Positions 1 through 31,870 of a stretch of DNA of 64,000 nt are shown piece by piece; position 1 is the stretch's first letter; every line of letters begins with the position of its first letter. The stretch is from contig NC_064444.1 in the NCBI RefSeq assembly GCF_023343835.1, positions 12,079,719 through 12,143,718 on the forward strand. The letters are read 5' to 3'. The translations under genes were made by a program, and so were the position numbers. Source of the stretch: Lagopus muta. Its lineage: Eukaryota > Chordata > Aves > Galliformes > Phasianidae. A model generated the notes under the pieces. It was not told where the DNA came from. It saw nothing but the letters and a program-made list of their open reading frames with translations, and ran no database searches.

Positions 1-1098
1 AATTTGTTCAGCAAGCAGTGTGAGAGCTTTTTGTTTTAGGTTTTAACTGAAAATGGGATACCGGTCATGTTCCAGGATCAAACAGAAATGTGTTTCCCAT
101 AATTACATGGGAAAGCCTTCTCCCCTACCCGAGCCCCACGGCAGCCTTCTGCAGCGCTGTGCTATTGTTCCAGCACGGCTGAAATGAGCCGGCCTGCTTT
201 TATGAGTAACATCATCACCAGTAGGAAGTGGACGTGAAGGCAAACATGTAATATGCCAACAGCCCAACTGCTGCTCACGCTGAAGCACAATAATTGCACT
301 TTGTATGCTGAGCACAACTGCGGTGGGAGCAAACAACACTGCACACACGTTGGGACCACACGGGAGGAATTACAGCAAAGCTCCCAGTTTTGCTCCTTCT
401 AAACTGCTCCATGAGAAAGCAGCACAGTGAGCGATCCTGACCGGCCCCAGGCACGCGAGTCATGCTGGGGACGGGCTGCACTGTATAAATTACAAAGTTA
501 ATTGTATTTTGATATATTTTGTCGTTACTAAACAATACCAATGCCTAAGCAACGCTGCATGTCACAGAATCCTTTGGCATAAGCTAACTATCACAGCAAG
601 AGAAGCACGGTACACACAACCGGCGACTGCAAAGGCAACAACTCCGTGCTTCATACAAACGCTGCTATAAACGGTGCAGATCTTCCTCCTTTCTGAAAAC
701 CAAGCAGCTCAGCCAGCAGCTTCTGGCGTTACCGTCACAAACGCGTATTCTACAGCACGTACATCGAGAGACAGCCACAGGCGAGAGGAGCTGACAGAAA
801 ACAGGAAGAGCGGCGGGGCTCAGCGGGAAGCCCCTGCACGGGCAGCGGCCGCGCTGCACGCCGAGGCGCGGGGCCGGAGGCACCGAAGCGGCATCGAAGC
901 CCCGCATACCCGCGGCTCGCCCCGCTCTCAGCCACAGCCCCAGCGGCAGGGCTGCCGTGCCAGCCAGGCGGCGGCGAGCGCCGAGTACACGGGCACTGAG
1001 GGCAAAGCGGCCGGGCGCCAGGCGTGGGACGGCTGACAGGACGGGACGGGACAGGACAGGGCGGCTCCCGCGCCGCGCCGCGCCACGCCCCGCCTCAC
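1..1098 (-). other. C16orf87: C16orf87 intron 1 (partial)
   Basis: Sequence downstream, on the minus strand, of the C16orf87 exon 1 donor. The donor reads CAG|GTGAGG, with GT at 1098-1097. No second exon, RNA gene or transposon was recognised here. The right third (about 780-1098) is GC-rich and belongs to the promoter CpG island; it includes a short GGAC-like repeat near 1035-1062. Open frames in this part are GC-driven chance frames. Confidence 0.7.
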
Positions 1099-1640
1099 CT
1101 GCTGGTCGCACTCCGGGCACGACTTGGTGGCCATCTTCACTTTCTTGGCCCTGCTCGACGACATGCTCGCTACTGATGCTGCTCTGCTGCTGCCGCCGGA
1201 GCGCCGCCGCCCCGCCCCTCGGCGGCCGAGGAGGGCGGGAGGAGAGGAAGGCGGGGGCGCGGCGCGGGCCGGGAGCGCGCACCAACGGCAGCGAGCGCGG
1301 CCTCCCCGGGGCCTGGCCCGGCCCGGCGCCCACAAAGGAGCCGCTCCACCTCCCCGACGCCGCCGTTGAAGCCCGGCCCACCCGGCGGCAACCGAGGCGG
1401 GGCGCGTGCGCGAGGAGCCGTCCACACCCCCGGATTGGCTGTGTGCACATGGGGGCGCGGGTCCGCTTAACGGCCCCGGATCGGCGCGGCTCGGCTGTGG
1501 AGGGCAGGAGCGGCTGCTCGGGAGCTCAGCGACGGGCGCGAGAGCCGATCTCCAGAGCCGCCCACCGGCAGCGGGGCTCGGCGCTGCGGCCTCCCGCCTC
1601 AGCTGTTCGCTCGCGCCTGTGAGGCTCGCCGTGCTCGCAG
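780..1640. promoter_or_regulatory. CpG island / promoter of C16orf87
   Basis: Dense CpG and GC-rich tract centred on the C16orf87 start codon, with no TATA box seen. It is sharply bounded by AT-rich DNA to the right (after about 1690). The transcription start is not visible; by orientation it should lie right of 1164. Overlapping open frames of 60-260 codons on both strands here are expected from high GC and were not taken as genes. Confidence 0.75.
1099..1164 (-). CDS. C16orf87: C16orf87 coding exon 1 (5' end of gene, rest off window)
   Basis: First coding exon of a UPF0547-family protein (human C16orf87, about 154 residues). The ATG is at 1164-1162 and the exon encodes exactly 22 codons before a consensus donor (CAG|GTGAGG), phase 0. 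It begins MSSSRAKKVKMATKSCPECD, which matches the human N-terminus apart from residues 3-4 (SSSR for SATR, from memory). The CPEC pair is the first half of a small zinc-ribbon-like motif, completed in the human protein by a second CxC pair encoded downstream. The molecular function is not established; I recall proteomic links to HDAC co-repressor complexes but cannot verify them. The remaining exons must lie to the left of base 1. The gene is divergent from GPT2, as in human. Confidence 0.9.
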
Positions 1641-1689
1641 TGGTGCGTCCTTATAGGAGCGTGGATCTTCTGTCACTCCCGCCAGCAAT

Positions 1690-4600
1690 TATTAATAGCG
1701 TAACCTAACCTAGCTGCGCTTTTACATTTCTTACACATTTTTAAAGAAAAATAGCAGTTTGAAATACTTCCACTGCAAAAAGTTAGAGCTGTGCAACAGT
1801 GTGTGAATGTTTTGTATTTGCGTGCAAAGCTTACATCTTAAAGAGGAAAGTGAGAATGACAGTGCCTCTATTAAGAGTTTGGCTTTCTCTTTTTTTAATT
1901 ATACTTGTTCATTTACTACAAGATGTCTACAGGAGAAAAATGCACCTAAGCCTTGACAGCAAATTCTTTTTTTGAAGATCTCTGTTTAAAACAGCCCCGA
2001 GTGTAGCTGCCAGCAAATATTAAAGACCTGCACTGGGCCTGTGACACGTCTGCAGGGCAGCAATGGGAGCATCTGCGAGGCTGGCACTGGGCCCGCTGTA
2101 ACAGAATCTGATTTGGTTGCTTTGAGTTGGGCTTGGCTTTTGCACCTCCACACAGAGGAAAAACACTGGAGGAGAGGTGTTCTTAATCAGGCTTCTCTCT
2201 GCGTTTTTCTTTTAAGGAAATTCACCTAACTGCAATTCAGAGAATGCTTTTTAAAGGTTAATTTTATCGCTGTCTACTACCTCATCACTGAGTTATTTTG
2301 AGGCATTTGGTCAGCTCTTGGTAAACAGGAATCCACAGAGAGAGTATTTATTCATCAGCTAGCACAGCCCAAATCACTTTGCCCTGCTTGTGAAATGAAA
2401 AAATACCTCTTCCTTCAGGCAGAAGACCAGCACTCCTCCTAACTCCTCACAGAGTAAAGCTACAGCTGAAGGCCTTGGTGAATGCTCTACCCTTCCCACG
2501 GTTTGCTGATCATCCCTACAGACCAGATAATGGTCTCCCAGTTGCCAAGCAATGTTGTCTGGAGCCTCGCTCTTGCTTGATTTATTCAGCTCAGCTGTTG
2601 ACGCTGCTTTATGGTTCTGTGAAACCAGAAAATGGAGTTCCAGATTCATAAAAGCCCACACATACTCTACATCAGCAATGTGCTTTTATTACAGGTTTCT
2701 AAGCAACATTATTGCTGTGTGTAACATAAACACAGTAAAAAATGAAATGTCCTCTAATCAGCACAGAGAACAACCAATTTCATCTATCTATACTAAGGAA
2801 AATCAGAATATTTAGGAGATAACATAGGGAAGTTACATAACATCATAACAGTAAGGAGGTGCATTCCCACCTTAAGCATTGGAAATGTGATTCCTTTCAG
2901 TAATCCTGACAGTTAACCTTCTCACATGACAAAGTTCACAGGTAACAATTTTAGGGTAAAAAAAAGTTCTTATTTAAATTTGAAAAAAGAAATCTTTTTA
3001 ATTTCATGCTAACCATGACCCAAGGAGTAGAGATGTCTCAGTCAGCCGTTTGAAGAGGAAGGTTGCAGTTCCAGGTCCAAGCACAATCACTTACAATCAT
3101 TTACCCACTTCTGTTATTGACAGTTTATCTCTGTAATTATCAGGGCAGCTCCCCAAAGAGAGCTCCTAGCCAAAACAGCAATACAGCTCTGGTCCTATGC
3201 TGTTCTTCACATGCAAAACAAGGAAAATGGAGGGTTAAAATCACCAGTAAACTGTTTAAGGTCCACTTTCCCACTTTTTCCATACTCCTACTCCCTTTCT
3301 TTAGCAACCGCTCTGAAGAAGGAAAAGCCATCTCAAAACATCCTACTGGAGAGGGGCATACCTTGCGTTGGAAAGGGACTCCATGAAGCCACCACGAGCC
3401 ACCTAAATGCATTAGATTATGATCCATATTTGTACAACATACTGTACTTACTGTATTGGATTTCATATTTTTATATAAATAGATCTTTATATATTCATTC
3501 ATATATGTAAATGAAATAAAGACACTAAAAATATATACTCCAGTAATAGACCAACTGTACTGTTTCTTTGTTGTTGTTCTGCATTCTTCTTAAAAGAATT
3601 GATTACCTGTAGAACTGCTACAAGTTTTAAATCACCAGAAGGCTCTGTTTGATACGTGGTTTTCTACTTGTTTTCCACCAGAAGTCCTACATGCCACATT
3701 TGGTTCCAGCAGAAGCTTTCACATTGTTGCAGCACAGATTTTTTTTACTTTGGTTGATAAAACAAATGCTGACAGATCTAACAGGTCTCAACTGCATTAT
3801 ATTTTATATTAAAGACAATAACATAATTATTGTTTATAGAGTGTTTTGAAATTAAACTGCTCGCATAAAGTAAAAGAGAGAAGACGCTTGTTAAACTGTT
3901 CTGCAACCAGGATTTACACCACAGGAACAAAGAGCAGTTAGACTTCAGGTGTAATGCTCAGTTCATGTTATGAAAGCAGTGCTGGAATGGATGAGTGCTA
4001 TGAATTGCAGGCAAACAAAAATCCATTCATAATACATAGTACATATGGTAAAAATGTATCTAGAAGAGTTTTAAAGTCCTAAATATTAAAAGTAGTTCAA
4101 CACTAATGTCTGAACTCTGATTATCATCTCTCCACACAAATATGCTCAGGGTAGTTTTCTACATGCTGCATTTTAAATCACAATGAACATATCTAAGTAT
4201 TAACTTTATCTCTCATAGATAAATGTAAGATATACAGTGTACAGTTTTGTTCAATCTAGTTTTCCCAATTCTCAGCCCAGTGTCTCCTTCCTGCATACAT
4301 ACCATCCTTATTGGAATCTCATATGCACAGTCCTCTTCCTGCAGACACCTACCACAGTAGGTGTTCTCAGACAGCAGTGTGCTACTACAGTAACATTGCC
4401 ACTGTCACAATCTGTCACGATCTAAACAATAGGAAAAGTGCTGGACTTCTGCTACGTCATTTCCCAGAATTAAATTACATTTATGCCCTAGAAAGTCCCC
4501 TAAAGATTCTCAGTTTGCCATGCCACTCCATCCTTACTAACAATTATTGTATGATGAATAAATAGCCAAACATTTCGTCACGTGCAGAATGCTTTCCTAG

Positions 4601-5429
4601 AACAGTACCACCTATTGATTTGTTTCCACCCCTCCTCCTTGAGTCTCATTCCTAACAGCTCATGTCGGCGCTCTGTGGCCTCTCTGTTCTCCCACTCTTT
4701 CTCTCATTCTCAGCATTCATGCCTATGGACTCCACAGCCATTTGTTGCTTCAAGTCCAGCTCCCACACAGAGTGTGAGAAGATATTCTGCACTTGTGAGC
4801 ATCCATCCCTGTGTTATGGCTTCTGCTGTGTGCAGAGCAACTGAATTGGCTAACTTGCCATGTTCCTTTTCTCGTCAGTATTTAAATGATCTCTCAGAGG
4901 GTGAGTTTTGTTTACCTTCTCGCTGTGTGTACTGCTTTCAGCCTACATCGATCTGCTGCCAGCAGAGGTCTTTCTCCACAGATACACAAAGACAAGTTTA
5001 TATTTTCTATAAACCGTGAGCGTTGCCAAAAACACAGTTGCGTTTCATATAGGCAAAACATCCAGATTTGTTGTTGGATTGAGATTAAATCATGCAATGA
5101 GAACCTGGAAAATATTTCAGGATTTTGTTTTTCATTTTAACTGAGAAGTTTCAGGCACAGCAAAACATACAAAAATATTTTGGAAGGCCCTTAACAGCAG
5201 GGGGCTCTGCAGTGTGTGTGACAGTGTCCAGGAAAGGAGTTAATGAATATACAAGAGAACTAACACAGTCCTATTACAGTATCCTTCCTTTCTTTTTAGA
5301 GCAAATAAAATAGCAACAGCTGTTCAAATACTTTAACAAAAATAAAAATTCTTTCCTTATTGAACACAAGCAAGATAGCACTCACTGCTAGACTCCTGAT
5401 TTTTAAGATTCATCATACAGACATCTGTT
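1690..5429. other. intergenic, nothing recognised
   Basis: AT-rich DNA between the C16orf87 promoter and the first CR1 fragment. Several open frames of 60-145 codons occur, the longest on plus at 4582-5019. None shows a domain, exon-like flanks or codon bias I could support. Confidence 0.5.
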
Positions 5430-5495
5430 AAAGGTTGGGCCTGATGATCTTCCAAAGTCCTTTCCAACCTGTGCTGGTCTGTGATTCTATTCTAT
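5430..5495 (+). mobile_element. CR1 LINE 3' end fragment (sense)
   Basis: The stretch reads ggttgggcctgatgatct, then cctttccaacctgtgctgg, then tgattctattctat. This is the degenerate terminal end of a bird CR1 element in plus orientation, finishing in the ATTCTATGA-type tail repeat. Only about 65 bases are recognisable, so it is an old or very strongly 5'-truncated copy. It lies between C16orf87 and GPT2. Confidence 0.75.
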
Positions 5496-6369
5496 TTTTC
5501 TGGGTATTCTAATTTATTAACACAAGAGTTTTGAGTTCTGAATGTCAAAAATTACTACTATGTCAAAACTACTCTTGTATCCCTCTAGAGGTTTAACACA
5601 GCACTGAGAAAAAGCAACAAATATTTTTTTTAAGAGTACAGATGCCTCACCTCTATGTCAGTAACAGTAGTACTTTGCAAGACAGAGCCTCACTTAGAAC
5701 ATATTTTACACTAATTTAAAAGAGGAAATAATAAAGCTATGCCATTTATGTATTTGATGAAAAGCTACACATGAAGTTCTGCGTCCTTGATGGTTTCTTG
5801 TCTATGTGGTTGCCACATGCAGTCTGGCTGATCTGAATTATGGGAGGCCTTAGGATTCTCTCCTTCACTGGGATGCCTACCATATGGGGCTCTTACACAC
5901 TGCAGTATTTTGGTGTGCAGCTCCAATTTGACAAGCACAAAATCCACAAGAAGTCCATACTCTTACTGTGCTTCCTTTGGAACTCAAAAGAAACATTTAC
6001 ATTTCTAGCTCATAGTCCCTGGCTGTTAAAGACCCTCTGAAATACTCAAATAGTTTTTGGTGTTTTGTGTATCTGAACCTTCTCAGTTAAGGTGGAAAAA
6101 AAACCAACCCAGAAGCAGACTCAAGGTCATGGTTTCATGAATTTCCATCACAGGTGTGCAAAATTACTCAGTTCACACATTATTTAGAACAGTTTGGTTT
6201 CAACAAAATCATGCAAGCAGTTTTATTTTAAATGTTTTGTATATAAAGCGTCCTATTCAAAATAGAATTTCATTATTTTCATAGAGTACCTTTTCAATTA
6301 TTACAAAGAAAATTTTATAAAGTGTTTCATGTTTCCTTTTGGGTTTGTTCTTTGGGTTGGAGATTGGAC
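5496..6369. other. intergenic, nothing recognised
   Basis: AT-rich sequence between a CR1 end and the minus-strand exon-like block at 6370-6636. No coding, RNA or repeat signal was identified. Confidence 0.45.
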
Positions 6370-6375
6370 TTTATT
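6370..6375 (-). terminator. candidate poly(A) signal (minus)
   Basis: TTTATT on plus is AATAAA on minus, 114 bases past the TGA of the candidate exon. The hexamer is common in AT-rich DNA, so the support is positional only. Confidence 0.25.
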
Positions 6376-6488
6376 TTTGCTTATCATAAGAGAATGAGAG
6401 GCAGTAAACATTAAGATACAAAGTCACTGAACTGGCACTTTTTCCACTGACTGCACAGAGTTCTGGGCAAGATCTCGATGGTTTCTGT

Positions 6489-6636
6489 TCAGCTGGTAGA
6501 ACACTCAGAACGGTAATTTCTCTGAAGATGCTCATTATATTCTGAACTACCACCATCAGCAGTATTCCAGAGGAAACGGTCCTCTTCATTCTCATACTTG
6601 TACGACACAGAACACGAGAACAGCTTGTCTTTCTGC
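6489..6636 (-). other. candidate terminal exon of a transcript divergent from GPT2
   Basis: On the minus strand a good acceptor (TTTGGATTTTTTTAG, ending at 6637) precedes an open block. In one frame it encodes about 49 residues beginning QKDKLFSCSVSYKYENEED and ends at TGA (6491-6489). The first half of that frame has mostly G/C third positions, and CpGs are retained, unlike the surroundings. A second frame stays open further, to a TAA at 6373-6371. A poly(A) signal (AATAAA on minus, 6375-6370) follows. Joined to the donor at 9696 both frames continue, so phase alone cannot choose. I do not recognise the protein. It could be a small unannotated gene, a long non-coding RNA or a fortuitous block. 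Confidence 0.35.
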
Positions 6637-7584
6637 CTAAAAAAATCCAAAGGTTTTGCAACATGTTTTTTGTTTACTTGATGTCTCATCAAAATCAAAT
6701 GTCATTCAAATATTAATTATTCCTTACATATAGTTAACCACTTTGCCATTTTAAGAGTAGTTTTCTATCCAGTGCATTTATTTAAATGAAACAGCGTAAG
6801 AAAAACAAACATCCAGCCACCACATCATTATTATAATCATGTGGTTTAAACCATGCACTCATTCGTGATAAGCAGCTTGCTGAAGGTCTGTCATCATGAA
6901 AACATGTGACAGCAGCTGTTGGTCTGTTTATCAAGGCTTTTCTCCAACTCTGTATCTAGCTTTCCATGTATTTAAACATTTGCTGTTGTTCCATATCTCC
7001 AAGTACTCAATAGCATTGTGAAATTCACTTTAGCTTCTCATGTCTGCGAGAAAACCAAACATGGTCTTTCTTTACAACTAAGGATGTAACAAGCCATTGA
7101 GGATCAAAGAACTACACTTGGTAAGCAGTATGCGCCACCTTCATTGTCTAGTTTATGAAACTTGCATTCATATAGTTTGTACCAGCTGCATAAGCTGCCC
7201 AATGACTGTGCCTATCAACCATCTCAGGCCAACGTGCAAAAGCCACGGCTCCTCCACAGGGTGTAGCAGCAGCCTGTGACTATGCCTGCTATCTGCCCTT
7301 CAACTCCAGGGGCAAGGGGTGAGAGAAAGGAAGATTTCCATAAGCGAATACAAGAAGACACTTCATCCTTAATAGGTCATTGCACAACTGTGTTACAAAC
7401 ATTCATTAACTAATTTCACAGTACCTTTGCTCACAAGTTAAGCTTTCTTTTCCTCATTGCGTGGGTAGGAATGCTAAGCCTCAGTAAGTCAAAGTGGCAT
7501 GTACAAACGCAGTCATACCAACTCAAGGGTCACCTTTCCTGAAGTCACTGTGAGTTTTGCTGTTAACATAAAAGATAAGAAGAT
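6637..7584. other. intergenic, nothing recognised
   Basis: AT-rich DNA to the right of the candidate minus-strand exon. If the divergent transcript is real, this is part of its intron. No other feature was seen. Confidence 0.4.
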
Positions 7585-7875
7585 AGAATCATAGAATCAC
7601 AGAATGGTTTGGGTTGGAAAGGACCTTTAAGATCATCATAAGTTCCAAATACCTGTTATGGGCAGGACACCTCCCTCTAGACCAGGCTGCTCAAAGCCCC
7701 ATCCAGCCCGGCCTTGGATGCCTCCAGGTGAGAGCATCCACAGCCTCTCCGGGCAACCTGTCCCAGTGTCTCACCACTCTCACAGTAAAGAATTTCTTCC
7801 TAATACCTGGCCTTAATCTATCCTTGTCTAAATCTACCCTCTATCTAGTCTAAATCTAACTTACTTCTAATGATG
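7585..7875 (-). mobile_element. CR1 LINE 3' fragment (antisense)
   Basis: Starts with the reverse of the CR1 tail (tagaatcatagaatcacag) followed by the hallmark aatggtttgggttggaaagg. It continues through ggcaggacacctccctctag, accaggctgctcaaagcccc and cacagtaaagaatttcttcc. These are the usual terminal CR1 sequences in reverse orientation. It is 5'-truncated at about 7875 and carries no open reverse-transcriptase frame. The copy at 29785-30080 shares its non-consensus distal portion. Confidence 0.9.
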
Positions 7876-9695
7876 AATTTTTATTCCAAAACTGCAAGTT
7901 TATCACGTGCCATTACCTTCCTGAAAGTATCCATATTAAAATAACATACATTTATCATAATTAAAGAAATACACACTTCCATAACCCAAACAACACCTCA
8001 TATTATGTTGAACACGGAAGGCGTTTTTTCATCCTATTTCTTTACTACTGTGTATGTTTCGACACTTGGGAAATTAATCAAACTATTGAATTTCAAGGCT
8101 GTATATATTCATTCAACTGCTTAATTACAAGCATATGCTTTGACTTGTGCAAAATGTATTGTACGACTGCTAGCCTTTTCCCAAGGCTGCAGTGCTAACA
8201 AGCAGCATTACAGAATCTGCAAAGAAGGTCCCGCTGGGACTGCCAGCTGGAGGCAGAGCCAGGGCCGCCGGGCAGCAGCACATGCCTTGTCCTCCTTGGG
8301 ATCAATCACAGATACGGCAGCAGCGCGCACTGGAAACTTTCTGCTTTGCCAGCTCTTTCTGGGGGGCGGATTAGGGGTGGAACAGTGTATGTCAGGAGCA
8401 AAGGTTGACTTCTATACTTCCACTAACAAAATTACTGGTTCCAAATCCACTAGACTTAGATTTGTATATGGCAGACAGCATTTTGACCCTGATCCCTGAT
8501 GAACTCAAACTAGGGTGTCCAGCGAGCCTGTGGATATACAGTGAATAGAAACAACAGTTTTCCAATAATTTATATCAAAATTCAAAATAAGTCAAACACT
8601 TCAAGTGGCCCGATTAGATCCTACTACAGAATGCATTCTGTTTTTATGGGTTTTTTGTGTTTGTTTGTTTTTACCTTGACAAGTTTTACTACAGCTTGAA
8701 AACTTTTCTTCTGAAGTACATTATCAAACCTGGTGTCAAAGCACCACAACATGGCTTGTTAATTATCAGTCCAAAAGCAACATTCAGGTAACACTCAGCA
8801 TTCCAGATACACAACTGATGTCAACCGTAAAGGAGCACTGTCAAAATGTATGGGCTCCAAAACGTGATGGTTCAAAAGTTAAAGATTTAAAATGTGGAAA
8901 ATGAATGAGTGTGGAGGAGATGCAGACTTCAGTGTGCTGAAACAGTCACCGAAGCTGCAGATAAACAAAAATGTCCTTCCTAGAACTTGAGTTCCCGACA
9001 GACAGCGCTCTATTGGGTCATTTTGGGTACTGAATACTGGAGAGAGGACACAGAGGGTCAGACCTTTGTTTAGCCTTCACGAGCTGAGCAGTAGACAACA
9101 AAAAGCTTTCAGTACAACGTGTACAACCGAAATCATAACAAATGAAATCCCTGAATAAAACAAATGAATTTTCTTTAAAGTAGCACAGAGTAAATAGAAA
9201 TAGAACAAGAATTAGAGCTAAATGTTTACCGAGCTAAACGCTACAGCAAGCAGAAGCCTATTAGAAAGAGGAAATAGTGAAGACAGGAAAAGAGTCAAGA
9301 TAGAGTGCCATGGGACAAAATAAAGCCAAACACTGCCAAAGCAGCTTCCTTTTCTTCATCTGCCAGAGGAGTGTACCAAACCATGCAGCACAGAGCACGA
9401 GTCCTGAACCATCTAATTAGGTACCTAAAATAGGAAGCTGTTTTCCTCCATTCTCCCAAGTCAGTGGAGAAAGAGAAAGGAAGAGAAAGAAGGTTCTACA
9501 GAAATAAATCAGAAATGAGCCCGGTTTGGAGGCCAGGCTCTTCCTCGGGGAGGTAACATGAGGTCATAGGAATATTCCTGAGTGAATGGTCCCTTTTTCC
9601 ACTCTCTGAGCACAAACAAGGAGCCTCTTCTGGGCACCCAGGAGGGGTGAGCCGGGCCTTCTCCTCCCCACGGATGCCAAGAAGAGAGCATTTAC
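7876..9695. other. intergenic, mostly nothing recognised
   Basis: AT-rich DNA between the CR1 copy and the GPT2 CpG island. A GC-richer islet with several CpGs lies at about 8215-8345. It has open frames on both strands but no recognisable product. Confidence 0.4.
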
Positions 9696-9798
9696 CTCCC
9701 CGCCCCCTGAATTGTGCCGCTGCTGTATTGATGGCAGCTCTCCAGCCGCCCGCTCTGAGAGCAGAACTGAACCCGAGAGATAAAAACATTTCCATCAT
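9696..9798 (-). other. candidate exon of a transcript divergent from GPT2
   Basis: At the left edge of the GPT2 CpG island, the minus strand shows acceptor-like TTCATTGTTTCCAG (AG at 9800-9799). Then come 103 bases and a donor GAG|GTAAAT (GT at 9695-9694). One frame begins with two ATGs (9798 and 9795, the second in good Kozak context) and is alanine/arginine-rich. Another, without an ATG, reads DGNVFISRVQFCSQSGRLES. The block may instead be the end of a longer first exon starting in the island. Joined to 6636, both frames stay open. Identity is unknown. Confidence 0.3.
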
Positions 9799-10377
9799 CT
9801 GGAAACAATGAAGGCACTGTGAGAGCAGCGGATGATTCCTGCAGGAGGGGAGGACCGGAGCAGCGCAGCAGCGCAGCAGCGCAGCACCGCAGCGAGCGGC
9901 GGGAGGGAAGAAGGAAGGGAAGGAGGGAGGGGAGCACCGCCGGCTCCCTCTCGCCCCGGGAGGCCGCATCCCGCAGACTCCCCAACAGGTGCCCGCCCGC
10001 AGCCCCCGGCCCGAGCCCCCGCCCGCTCCATCCCCGCACCGACGGGAGCGGCTAAGCGGGGGCCGCGCTGGGCGGCTCGCAGAACCGAGCAGGAAAACAG
10101 CCGCAGACAAAGGCGGCGGGGTCCGCCTAAGGAGCCGGGGCTGCGCCGATCCCCCCGCGGGCTCTGCCCCCTCCCGCTCCCCCCGGCATCCCCAGCCGCG
10201 GTGCGCGGCGGCAGACAATGCGGAGCGGCGGGCGGGGGCACTGTGGGTGCGGTAGTTCCCTGCCCATCACCTGATGCTGTGGGCAGGCGCAGCCCAGGGC
10301 CGCTGGAACTACAAAACCCGCCAGGCTGCGCGACGCCAGCCTGCTGCTGCAATCCCCACCTTGGCGTGCCGCGGGCG

Positions 10378-10437
10378 GGCACGGCACGGCACGGCACGGC
10401 ACGGCACGGCACGGCTCGGCTTGGCTCGGCTCAGCTA
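10378..10437. repeat. CGGCA pentanucleotide microsatellite
   Basis: About seven perfect tandem copies of CGGCA followed by degenerate copies (CGGCT, TGGCT). It lies within the GPT2 CpG island about 340 bases upstream of the GPT2 start codon. Confidence 0.85.
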
Positions 10438-10774
10438 AGGATGGCTGCAGGCGGGGCTGTGGTGGGGCACTGAGTGCGGGAGCTGCCGGAGGGAAGGGGG
10501 CTGTACGGCGCCGCCGCCTGATGCAATGGTGGGACTTATTGCTTCTCCCGCGGCACCGCACGGCTGTGAGATCGCTCGTACCGATCGCGATTAAGTTTGC
10601 GGGATCCGGACATGGGAGCATTGAGCGTGTGCATGTAACAGCGCCCGCTGCTCGGCATCTCTCCTGAGCGCGTCTCTCGCTCGCGGGCATCCCGACAGCC
10701 GCGGGCTTTGACTGTGCGACACACCGATCTTCGGCGGCGGTGTCATTTCTCCGGGCTGAGCGCCCGTGCCGACC

Positions 10775-31870
<21,096 letters not shown>

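Noticed and set aside
2374-2661. 95-codon minus-strand frame with a weakly tudor-like LGDHYLV segment
   Set aside because: The resemblance is only a few residues and the fold-defining residues are not present.
4582-5019. 145-codon open frame between C16orf87 and GPT2
   Set aside because: Ser/Cys-rich with no exon-like flanks or recognisable family; length within what chance allows over 64 kb.
10245-10325. ACTACAA-like motifs in the GPT2 promoter (GGTAGTTCCC and GGAACTACAA)
   Set aside because: They resemble part of the ZNF143-type site but lack the rest of the consensus; too weak to call.
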